Assembly: GCA_965178125.1 (NCBI GenBank)
Contig: OZ237739.1
Location: forward strand, 1,426,001-1,490,000
Length of the DNA stretch: 64,000 nt
Reading direction: 5' to 3'
Source: Bilabrum cf. latius
Lineage: Eukaryota > Bigyra: Bicosoecida > Bigyra > Bicosoecida
The translations under genes and the position numbers were made by a program. Numbering within the stretch: position 1 is the stretch's first letter; each line of letters starts with the position of its first letter. Below the pieces are notes generated by a model. The model worked only from the letters and a program-made list of their open reading frames with translations. It had not been told where the DNA came from and did no database searches. This document shows positions 10,480-21,327 of the stretch, piece by piece.

Positions 10480-12678
10480 ATGGTAGATCCAGCGAATGTT
10501 GAGCAGGCCAATAAGCACAAAGACGAGGGAAATGGCTTTTTGAAGGCGAAGAAGTTTCATGAGGCCGTGGAGGCCTACTCAAAGGTAAGCAGATCCGTTC
10601 CTGACCTATGGATGCCTGCATTTGCCCAGCTTTAGATCGTATGAATGGACGTATAATGCACCATAGCTCTATCATGCATGAGTTCGTGCCTGGTAGAGCG
10701 GGGCATGCTTCATCTGCTGCGGTGCGGTCCCCAGTCGTGTAGTGCCCGTGGCAGCCACGTGTACCACGGGTTCCTCATGGGTTTTAGTCGCTCAGACCAG
10801 GTTGGTCATTGATTCGTTCCAACTTGTTCGTTTAAGTCCGAAGGAAGCATTGGCATGGTTGATGCTCTAGTGTGCTTGGTCCCCATCAGCGATGCCTGAG
10901 CTTGGCCGAGTTACTGCAGCATCTCTGCCCTCTATCATGCCCTCCATGTTTTACGTTGAATGGGTGCCCTCACGGTAGCGCAGGCGATTTCACTGAACCC
11001 ATTGAATCATGTTTTCTACTCGAACCGGAGTGCCGCTCTTCTGAGCTTAGGAAAGGCCGAGAAAGCGCTGGAAGACGCCACTTAGTGCGTGGGAATCAAG
11101 CCAGACTGGGCCAAAGGATACGGCCGAAGAGGCGCTGCTCTGTACGCGCTGGAGCGCTTTGATGATGCGATCAAGGCGTACGATGAGGGCCTCGGGCTGG
11201 ACGCATCCAACAAGCAGCTGGCCTCGGGCAAGGCGCAGGCCGAGAAGGCGCAGGTGTAGAGGAGCGCAGCCGCCAACCCCTTCGCAACGCTGGGGGCATA
11301 GCTGTCTGCCTCCCCGAAATTCCGGCAGTGGATGGAAGAGGACCCTTAGTTTAAGGCCAAAGTAGACCTCCTTGAAAAGACGGGCGTGTCGGGGCTGCAG
11401 ACGATGGTACAGATGGGCATGCAGGGGGGCGGCATGGACGAGAAGACTGGGGCGCTGCTGGAGGCGATCGGTCTCAAAGTGGGCGACGGGGAGGGGGCGG
11501 CGGGAGGAGGGGCTGGAAAGTCTGCGGCCGAGCGCGCCCGGGAGGAGGAGGAGGCGAGGAAGAGAAGAGATGCCGAGGAGGAGGAGAGGAAGAGGAAAGA
11601 GGAGGAGGAGAGAGAGGCGGCGATGAGCCCAGAGGAGAGAGCGGAGCTGCAGAGAAAGAGAGACGCCGCAGCCAAGAAGGAGGAGGGCGTGGCACTGTAC
11701 AAGCAGCGCAAGCTGGAGGAAGCCTTCGCCAAGTTTCAGGAGGCCAGAGACCTGGATCCGACAGACACGCTCTACCTGCTGAACCAGGCGTCAGTGAGGG
11801 TGGAACAGGGCAAGCCGGAAGATGCACTCGCCATCTGCGAGGAGGCCATCAAGCACGCCGGCGAGAACGGCGCGTCCTTCGCGGTGACTGCCAAGTGCAT
11901 GGCGCGGAAGGGCGGCGCGTACATGAAGATGGGCAAGTTCGAGGAGGCGGCCGCTGCATTCGAGGACTCGCTGACTGAGAGCGACGACCGCAAGGTCAGG
12001 ATCAGGTTCAAAGAGGCCAAGAGGCTGGCCAAAGAGGCGGCTGCCAAGGCGTACATCGACCCTGAGAAGGCTGCCGAGGCCAAGGAGCGGGGCAACGCCC
12101 TCTTCAAGGAGAAGAAGTTCCCAGAAGCCATCGAGGAGTACACCGAGGCGATCAAGCGAGACCCCGATAACGCCACGTACTACCACAACCGGGCACAGGC
12201 ATACCTCAAGGTGGTGCGCCCGCAGTAGGCCCGCGATGACGCCCAGCGAGCGATCGATAGAGACCCCAAGTATGTGAGGGCGCACGCGCGGCTGGGATAC
12301 GCCCACATGCAGCTGAAGGAGTACCACAAAGCGATCAAGGCCTTCTCCACGGGGCTAGAGTACGACGAGGCAAACAAGGAATGCAAGCAGGGCTTCATGG
12401 ACGCGGAGAGGGCCATCCAGAGCGGCATGATGGCGAGCGGGGCGGGGGGGGACCCGGACGCGGATAAAGAGAGGATGGCGCGGGCCATGCAGGACCCCGA
12501 GATCCAGGGCATCGTGTCCGATCCGCTGGTCGGCATGGCGCTGCAGAGGCTGCAGCAGGGGCCCGAGCAGGCAGCAGAGGTGCTCAAGGACCCGAGCATG
12601 GCCGCGAAGATTCAAAAGCTAATCGCGGCTGGCGTCCTGCGGATGGGGGAGCAGCCCGCCGCTGGCGGGGGCATGTGA
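10480..12678 (+). CDS. STI1: HSP70-HSP90 organising co-chaperone STI1/HOP
   Basis: Predicted 599-residue scaffold that passes clients from HSP70 to HSP90 in the cytosol. Exons 10480-10584 and 10984-12678; the 399-bp intron begins GTAAGC, ends GCGCAG and is phase 0. Order: TPR1 (about 5-115), a DP1-like segment (about 127-195), a Lys/Glu-rich linker (about 195-260), TPR2A (about 268-375), TPR2B (about 396-508) and DP2 (about 530-590, DPEIQGIVSDP, DPSMAAKIQKL). Five TAG codons (11083, 11257, 11299, 11347, 12226) are read as Gln and keep all domains in one frame. ATG 10480 gives MVDPANVEQANKHKDEGN, the usual TPR1 start. TGA stop. Confidence 0.92.
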
Positions 12679-13121
12679 AGGAGGGCTAGATCCAGTAGTC
12701 TTGCTGAGTGCCTGGGCGTGGTTGTGTGATTCTCGCTCTGATCGATGGATGTTTGGCTTGCTGTGAATAGTTGCAGTCGAAATCGTACCATTCAACCTCA
12801 TTGTACGCCCTCGCGCCATCCGGTTTGACACCCAAACTTGTACAGCAGAGCAAATCCGGCTCCATCGACCCCCTCAACTGACCCGGATTCGACTCCATGC
12901 AAAGAAGCAAAGGCCAGCTTACATCAGGACTCGCGACAAGTGTACGGCATAGATCAGGATACTAGTATGAGCCATCCTGGATACCTTATCCAGAACTTTT
13001 AAGCCAGAGGGTATGGGTCACAAGCTCCAAGCTGTGGACGGGGGCATGGGACCCGAGGGGTGGTGCTCCCTACACAGGTAGGTGCTAGCGGGCAACTTCT
13101 TCACGTCATACTCCAGTCTCA
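12679..13121. other. intergenic, convergent gene ends
   Basis: 443 bp between the STI1 stop and the stop of the minus-strand kinase copy. No gene or repeat seen. Confidence 0.4.
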
Positions 13122-16100
13122 TCAAACTCCGGTCTCGTCGCCATCCGAGGACGTCTCCAGCGTATCATTGCTCTCGTTGTCCTCCAAGAGACTCGGCAGG
13201 CTGGCCATCCCGAGCCCGAAAGCAGAGGCAACCGCTGCTCGTGGACGGTAGAACGGGACAGGCGCCACAGCACCACGCCCGCGCCTTCCGGTGGAGCCAG
13301 CAGAAGAGGCAGCACCCTTCCGCGTTGAGTCTTCGGACTCCATCGCGTAGGACGCAGCCGTACCTGTAGAAGCAGACGTGGAGGTGGCCTCAGTCGTACC
13401 GAGCCTATCGGCCCACGCAGTCGAGCTGCCCTCAGGCCGCAGCAACGTCACAGCCGCCTTGGATACCGACAGCCCCGTGCTCCTCAAGTCTGTCAGCGAA
13501 GCATCCTGCTGTGCTGCTGCAGATACCAGGGACTGGAAGCCTCCCAATATGTTAGTTAAGGTGAATTCCACCTTCCGACGCTTCCGTGACATCGCGACTA
13601 TGGCCGCGCACAGCCTGTCCTTGTACCGTATGTAGGCCACCTTCCTTGCGGCTGCTAGCGTCTTCGAGATGGTTGCCCTACGTGCACCAGCCGAAGAATG
13701 AGCCATCGCTGCACCCGGAGCGTCAATCGCTGCCCCTTGTGCATGCGATTCTCCTCCGAGCAAGCTTGCAGACGGGCCGACAGTGACGATGCAAGCGGCC
13801 GGGTCGGCGAGTGGTGCTGTCTGAACCGCCGCTTTGGCGGTACGCGACGAATCGCAGTCTGTGCCCCTGCTTTGGGAAGAACCAGCAGCAGCAGCAGCAC
13901 CGAGTTCGTTGATGGCTTCCACGACGATCTTCCTGCGCACGTAGTCCACGCCCTCCTTGTCGTCCTCATCAGAGCTCTACGTCCGTGTCAAAAGACGGCT
14001 GGAGTGGTCCGTCGAAAGGCGCTTCCGAGCGGGTGTTTTGCCGCCCTCTGAGGCTCTTGGCGTGCCGTGAGCTGCTGTTGGCCGCGCTCTGGCGGATGGG
14101 GACTCAGTTCCATGGACGCCGCCTGCTGGATCCATGAAGGGATTGTCTGCTTTCCAACGTGCAGCCACGACGATACTCTGGCCAACACCGCCGTGGGCTC
14201 CGGTGATGCTCACAATTGCGTTTCGAGTTGAATCTGAACGTGGTAGCAGCCATGGGTGTGCTGCCAGCACGGAAGCATTGTACCGCTTCTCCACGCGCAC
14301 CTCCAGCAGGCCCCGCAGCAGGTCCAAGCACTCGTGGCTCAGGTCATTCGGCAGCAGGTGCCAGCTGACTCGGCCCGCCTTGGCTGCAGACAGCTGGGTC
14401 GAGGCGCCAATGCCCTCGAACGGCATGCGACCCGCGAGCAGCCAGAACAGCGTCACGCCCAAGGACCAGTAGTCGCTGGCCCTCTGCCCCTGGTGCTTGA
14501 AGAGCTCTGGGGCCATGAAGAGAGGGGTGCCTGCGATGCCTGCCACGAAGGGCTGCTTCTCGCGATGCACCCCGCGCTGCTTATGATCGTCGGTCCCAGC
14601 ATCAAGGTGCACCTCCAGCAACTTCAGCACGTCTCTCTGGCCTACAGTCGGCAAACTTCCCGCATCTGTTCGACCGGCCATGTCGGCTGCTTGTCGCGCC
14701 CATTGCAATAGCGTGGTGCTGGTCCCAGACGATCCGCTGGAGCCGTGTGCCGCCGTGTTCTGCGAGCCCTTGCTCTGCTTGGAGCCAGAGCTGGACGATG
14801 CACCAGGCTGCCCTCGCCAAAAATTATGCACTGTACTGCTCTGCCGCGCTCCAAGATCCGTACCAAACTGGCTAGACTCAGTGTTGTTCGAGAGTGAAGC
14901 TACACCTTGGAGTGGGTCGAATCCAGACGAGGCCGCGCCTTCGCTGCCGCGTAACCGCGCAGACACCACAGACCGAGGCATCGCCACTGCTGCTGTCCCA
15001 CTAGCATGACGACTCCTCTGCCATCGTTTCTCCTTGGATTGATGAGAGCGGCTGCCTTGCGTGGATCCAGAATAGGAGGCAGAGTGCTTGCTGGTGGACA
15101 CACGGCTAGGCTCGTGGGCGACCCCGGCATCTGCTGAGTCGAGTGAGGATCCATCTTTTCGACTGCCAGAAGTCTGGCTAGAGGTTTCTGTGGGGTACTG
15201 TATTGCTTTGGGTGTCCTGCTGCCGGATGCACCTCGCGAGTGACCGGCCGCCTCGGTGCTCGACCTGGATACCCACGAGGGTAGCCGGATGGACCCCTTT
15301 TCATTCCTGGACGACTTGCCCACCTGTCCGGATGCATCGCTTCTGGCCCCAAAAGAGGTCTGCCGCCGCGGCCCGCTTAATTCCTTGATGCGTGTAATCT
15401 CTGCAAATCGCCGCACTACCTCCTCCAGAGATACCTCTGCCACCTATGGCCGGCTTGCGTCGATCTGGTCAGTTGGGCCGGCTGCCTCAGGAATGGTGGA
15501 GATCTCTGGATTGCCAGGCGATGGCGTGTCACGATCAGAAAGTGCATCCAGTAGAAAAAACCAAGGTACCGAGTCGATGGCACCGGGGCCGACTGCGCGC
15601 TCATGATCGCCACGTTCCAGAGTGCAGATTGCACAAGCTAGGTGTGAGCCGGGGCCTGAGCCAGCTGCTTGATCGTCATTCACAGACATTGCAGCAGCAT
15701 GCAACTAGCCCAAGCTTGCAGTTACGGCTGGGGTGTCATTGTCCTCATTCATTGCCTGCAGCTCCTACGCAGCCGTTCGAATGCCAACTACACCATCGTA
15801 CAGAGAGGGCTCATCCACTAGCATCGCCTAGAGCTCCCCTAGACTCATCGCGACAGAAATAACTGCCTGCACGCTCACAGAATCAGCATACTCCTCAATG
15901 GATTGTGCGATCGCCTCGAGCTCAAGCCGAGACTGCGATGGCTTGATCGCAGAGGCGAGACCACCACCTGTGCCTGGCTACTGCCGTCCCGCCAACGGGA
16001 TAACAATCAGTCTGATAGTATCTGCACCGTCCGTAACGTCCCGTGAAAAAGGCTGGGCTCTCTCGGAATGGAGTGCAAGCGGTGCGTAGGTCGGCATTGC

Positions 16101-18800
16101 AAGCCGCAGGTCGTCACAGGCCACACATTCGTTCCAAGTCTTGTTGCCGGTACCCGGGCCAGACCTCTCCGACGTGTCCATCGAGGCAGCTACATCACTC
16201 ACAGTAGTGGGGGGTTTGTTATTTTCCAGCCTTGCAGCTAAATCATCCTTCTGCAGTTGATCTATCACTGCCAGTCCGAAGTCCACCAGCCTGGCGTGTC
16301 CCAGCTCGTCCACCACCACATTCGATGGCTTCACGTCCCGGTGCAGCACTCCACACGCATGCAGATTGCTCAAAGCACATGCCAGCTGACGACACACCAC
16401 TCGCACCGCCTCCTCGCTCAGACGCACCCTGCCGCCCCGCTTCCGAAGCATGACAGCCAGGCTCTCGCCGCGGATCAGCTCCATCACCAGCCCCACCTCG
16501 CCCTCGCCCAGTACCACTCCCTCCAGCCGGCACACCCCCGGCACGTCCTGCACGCCTGCCCGCATGAGTGCCAGTATCTCCCCGCGCACCACGTCAGCCT
16601 TAAGCGAGGCGTGGTGGGCTGAGTTGCCGGCAGAGAAGGAGGCAGAGTTGGACGCGGCAGCGCCGGCACGACGACCGTTGGCCTGTCCGTGCTTGTGGCT
16701 GCTACTGCGACTGACTTTGAGGGCAACGAGTCGGCCCGTGGGTCGGTGGGTAGCCAGGTAGACGCGAGCAAACCCGCCCTCGCCCAGCACCTTGAGTCTT
16801 GTGTAGTCCTGCATGTGAGAGCGAGGCAGTGGTGCGTCGGGCTAGCCATGCAACCCCACGTCAGGCGCTGGCATGGACGCGCACAGCCTCCTCAATAGAT
16901 CACCTCGAGGCATGGCCAGCACTAGAAGATCCCAGCCAGCTCTGTTGGCATCTGCATCTGTACCAACTGTAGATATTACGTTTGAGCGCCGCTCAGATGT
17001 GGCTTGCCTTGGTAATGGCGCTGCCGCGTAAAAGCACCGACGGGTGCGCAGCTTCGGCGAAGGCGGCGTGCTGCCTCGCCCGCTGGCTCGGTGCGTCCAT
17101 CCAACCCACGACTGCAGCCAAGCGGTGCACCGAGATTCATCTTTTGACCCCTTCGACGCATCTTCGTAGCCCTGTTCTGCCATGGCTTTGATGTCTCGCA
17201 CCATGTCTCCCTGCCACAAGCGCACCGCATCGGCATGCTTGGCCAGCCCAAGCTCGTTGCGCACTGACTGCACAGCACCAGCTGCGTCCAGGCTGATCCG
17301 GCACACGACCCCCACAAAGTCGCAGCGTATCCCATGCTAGGACCTAGGTGCTCTAAAACTTCGGAGCGGCTACTCTAGTACAAAGAAGCCGTCTACTTCT
17401 TTATCATAAGCAGCGGAAGTACCAGCTGCAGCTACTGCAGCAGGATTTGACTGCACGTTGGCCTCTTGGGTGCGTGGCCTAGGTAATCGTCTAGTCGACA
17501 CTACAGCAAGCTCTGGCGATGCACGAGCCAGTGAACTTCGCAACGAGCCCGATGTTCCTAGACCCACGAGCCTGGCCTCAGCCTCAGAGTGGCATCTCCT
17601 GCTGAGCGCGCACAACCTGTCAGCGATACCTTGGCTCTCGGCTAGCGGGTTCCTCGCCCTGCCGCTGTCCGAGTACAGCACCGTGGCAGGGGCCCGGCCC
17701 ACCCATGTGGCTTGCACCCTGCCGTCGGCCAGTCCCACCACGGGCCGCAGCTGGATGCTCATCTCTGCCAGCACGGTTCGGGTCTTTGCTTGCAGTTGCA
17801 GCACGCCATCAACGGCCTACAGCTTCCAGTTGTTGGTGCTAGAGCGACTTTCTTTCGGCATTTCAGCTTGGCCACCGCTGCCTCTCTCCGCACGTGACAC
17901 ACCCTTCTGACTTTCGAACCAGCCCAGCAGGAAGCGCCCCGCCCCTCCCCTCACCCGAATGGCCCCGTACCTCGCACAGACCTCGTCCACAACAGTCCCA
18001 ATCCGTCGATGTAGACCCAGTGCAGCCACGGGCCCCGCCAAGTCTGCAATGCGGTCGTACCCGCACAGATTCAGCGTGGCAATCATGGACTCGCCGAGCG
18101 CAATACCCCTTTGTGGCGGTCCGTTGCTCGCTTTCGCACGACGGATACGGTCCTGCCCGTTGCAGGTGATGCCACCGACAGACACGCGCATGCTACTGTC
18201 CGATTCCGCCTCTTGCTTCATACGTTGTAGAAGCACGGCCCGTGGAAGCACAGCAGCGGCTGCTGCTTTAAGTTTCCTCCGCATCTCCAACAGAATGAAT
18301 GCCGTCTGTGCTGCTCGCATGCTCAGCTGCTCGAGGACTCCTTGCATGTCCCAAGTCCAGGCCAGCTGAAGAAGCACCACGTGCAGCACGAAGAGCGCCC
18401 CCAGGCAAAACAACAACATGCTTAGAAGCGACACTCGATTTAGGCCCGAGGCATGTGGTCCAGGCCCCCACACAGCTGCACACGCCTGACCAGCCTCTTC
18501 CTGGGTTCGCACGGATGTTCCCTCCAGAGCGGCCTGCAAGATGATGTAGGGTCCGGTGGGCGTCAGTACTGCAACCCCGACACCAAGTGCGGCAGCTATA
18601 ACCACCGATGGCACGAGCGCGAATATCCCTAGAACGAGCTGCACAGCCACGAGGGCTGACGCACCTGGGTTAAGCAAGGGCGCGCGTGAATGGCAGGAGT
18701 AGGAGGCCACCTCCAAGATGTGAAGGGAGTGCATCAGCACGGTCGTCAGCACACCAAGGGCATACACACTGGTTGCAAACCACAGAGGGAGCAAGGATCC
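13122..18800 (-). pseudogene. 3' portion of split kinase paralog A (membrane, cyclase-like, kinase, C-tail)
   Basis: One open frame from about 18932 down to TGA at 13122, crossing several TAG codons. In order: four or five hydrophobic segments (about 18795-18360); a cyclase-homology region (LNLCGYDRIADLAG near 18060, then VGLADGRVQATWVGR near 17700); a Ser/Thr kinase N-lobe (GEGGFARVYLA, ALKVSR, HRDVKPSNVVV, DFGLA; 16814-16270); an insert of about 500 residues; the rest of the kinase (GTPLFMAPEL, SDYWSLGV, ending near AHPWLLP at 14250); and a variable tail. It is collinear with paralog B but lacks its N-terminal third, which lies beyond a 2.5 kb insert (18.8-21.29 kb). The frame has no ATG before the first membrane segment, so this half is probably not made as a proper protein unless a downstream ATG (about 18735) is used. 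Confidence 0.75.
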
Positions 18801-20210
18801 CTTGCAGTGAGCATACTTAGCAGGTCTGGGGTTACAACCAGTAAGACCGGAACTGTAGAAACTGGGATTGATTTGCGTGAAGCTCGACTCATCTTCCCGA
18901 GGGTACGCCGAGTACAGTGGTCTCGGCCGAGCTCAATAAGACACGTACTACAGGATATTGTAGTTCTGAGTCGGCTTGCAAAAAGTTTTCGGAAAAGTGC
19001 GCGTGACTTCACTGTGAAATATGGCCCAGGTGGAGCAGGGCACACAGGCTGCAGCGGCTCTATCGCATCTTCAAGGTTCCTAGCCGCACAAGGCATTGAT
19101 TGCTATCGCAAAGCAAGAATCCGCAAATATTCTGGATAATTGCGTTGGTGAATCCTGGGAAGCATGGATGGAAACAGCAATGGGCGCCGGAGGTCATGCT
19201 GGGTTCATCGAGGCTATCAGCAACCAAGCAGCGGGCGACAAACCAATGGACACGGCAACAGCAAACGGTCTGGGTAATGACTTTAAGACCTTACTGTCGG
19301 TGGGAATGGACGACAACCAGAAGAAACGGGCAGTCCTGATGACGGCCACGGCATGGGTGATTTCACTGTACGTGAAATTACCTCATCGTCCTACCAAGGA
19401 GGAGCTGAAACGAGTTTTGCACGACTGCAAGCGTAACTTCCCTGCTTAGGAAGGAGCGCAGCTGTCAACAGGTGCAGCTGGATGGTTTGCGGTCCTCACA
19501 ACGTCTGCGGGCGGTGGGCTCCTACATCAACTACTACGAGCTGCAGCAGTGTTGCAGTCCGCGTATGGTCCGCTGCGAGCGGCCAAACGGACATCTCTGC
19601 TGTCAATGACACGTTTCGCCTCTAATTGGGGGTGGCGACTTACGACTGAGAAGTTGGAATAGCAGGACAGCTACCCGGACCACGTGCTTGCGAAGGCGAT
19701 CGCAGCCGTGGTAAACGAACAAAACGCGACACAGGCCCTGGGAGAAGAACAAGACGATGCAGATGGGGAAGCTCCTGGAGAGGACCCCGATGACGTCGAT
19801 GCAGAGGCTGACGAGGTCGAGCAGGTCCAGAAGCTCCCGCCAACAGCTTGGCCCACGACCGACGACGCGGCGACCCAGTTCATCACGCAGGAGAAGGCGG
19901 CGTGGAGCGCAGCAGGTGATGTTCTACATCGTGCTAACGCCATTGTCGCATGGTGGGTTCCGCGGCTGGATGCCATGCGTGAGGAGTGCAAGACGGGGGA
20001 CGGGCGCCAACGCACGGCTCGGATCTTAAAGACGCTCGCCGACGTTCTCCCGGACTAGAAGATAGGAATATTTCTAGCTGGTAAGGTGGATGACCTGTTC
20101 CAGTCGATTCTGCCAAAGGACGAGGAGCTCATGAAGGAAATCGGTAAAATGGCCGTGAGGGAACTCACGTCAACACTGATGAACCCTGCGGGAGCATCGT
20201 CAGGGGCAGC

Positions 20211-20250
<40 letters not shown>

Positions 20251-21290
20251 TTCTGGGGCGGGGCTGCGGGGAGCGCAGCGAGCGCACCTGCAAAAGCTTA
20301 GAGATGGCCTACGTACCGCCTGCAGGCGGTCGTCGCTCACGCCCTTCGTACGACCCTTCACGACTTGGGCGACAAGCTGAAAACTGCCCGTATGGATTTC
20401 GGACATCGGGTGCTGGCAGGCACACAGTACCAGCCTAAGGCAAGTGATACCGCGGTACGCGCAGCTCACTCCAGTGTGACTCTCTGGCTGCCCCAGGGAA
20501 TGAGCTGGGTGTTGGAGTAGCTTGTCGGTCCTATCAATTACCTCCTGCCGCTGTATCTGGATGCGGACTCCCACACATATGTCTGGTCGGGCAAGACCAC
20601 GACGATAACCGCCTACATCCACCGGTTGAGCGAGCGTACTTCAGGTGCGCTGAGGGCAGCAGGACACGCTGGAGATTGGGATCGGATCGTGAAGGCGGCC
20701 GATCGGTTGAACACTATCGTCACTCGTGCAGGAGTCCGGGGGCTGGACGATCTCCCACCGTGGGATCGGGCACTGTGGCATGCGTACGCAGGACACCACG
20801 CAATGGTGCAGGAGGACGTCTCGGATTTGACATTGAGCAACCCGGAGTCCAAGGATATTACCGCCAGAGCCTTCATTCGATCGGTGCAGGGCGCAGCGGC
20901 CGCAGTAAAGGAGCGGTTTGCTCGGAGCGTCAGCATGCAAGGTGGACATTGTGGCTTGGGCCGCATGGTAGTCGAACTGATGCTCGCCACTAGGATCGGA
21001 TTCTATCCAGATCTGTCTGCAGCCGATGCGGGGACGATGCAGCTGCTCTTGCGTAGCATCCCGTCAACTCTCCTCCCAGAGCCACCCAGGCGCGGCCAGG
21101 ACACCATGGACCGGCAGAATCACCTGATGCCGCACTAGTTGGCAGTATGGCTGGCGCAATACTTCAACGTGAACACTGGGCCGCTCGGGAGCAGATACCC
21201 GGGCAGCGGAGTCCCGCCCACGTCATCGGCATCCAGCGCAACCAGCGGTTCGGGGACATCAACGTCCGCCTCGCCAATGGGATCGTCAGC
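18800..21290 (+). mobile_element. 2.5-kb insertion splitting kinase paralog A
   Basis: The two halves of paralog A align to neighbouring residues of paralog B (about 36520-36546), but here they are 2.5 kb apart and in different frames. The extra DNA carries a complete opposite-strand gene at 19021. I see no long terminal repeats, no inverted repeats and no clean splice sites that would make it an intron. TGCAG occurs near both junctions and could be a short target duplication, but five bases may be chance. Boundaries are uncertain by about 20 bp. It could be an unclassified mobile element or integrated viral or cDNA sequence. Confidence 0.55.
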
Positions 21291-21327
21291 TGCAGCGGGT
21301 GCAGCAATGGCCCGATAGCCACCATGA
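19021..21327 (+). CDS. Unknown Ala-rich protein carried by the insertion
   Basis: Open frame of 768 residues from ATG 19021 to TGA 21325, with TAG at 19081, 19447, 19660, 20056, 20299, 20518, 21136 and 21316. No family recognised. It looks soluble and mainly helical, with many Trp/Ala segments, an acidic linker (about residues 240-265), a Ser tract encoded by an AGC repeat at 20211-20250, and a Ser/Gly/Pro/Ala-rich tail. No membrane segment, signal peptide, zinc knuckle, protease or polymerase motif is visible. The last about 12 codons cross the right junction into kinase DNA, so the original C-terminus may be lost. A single intronless capsid-sized frame with a low-complexity tail would suit a viral coat protein, but that is only a guess. 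Use of TAG as sense shows it is adapted to this host's code. Confidence 0.6.
20211..20250 (+). repeat. AGC/CAG trinucleotide repeat
   Basis: About 13 AGC units in a row, encoding a Ser tract in the inserted gene. Likely length-variable. Confidence 0.85.

Noticed and set aside
18800-21290. The insertion as a simple intron of the minus-strand kinase gene
   Set aside because: No GT donor or convincing acceptor lies at the homology breakpoints on the minus strand.
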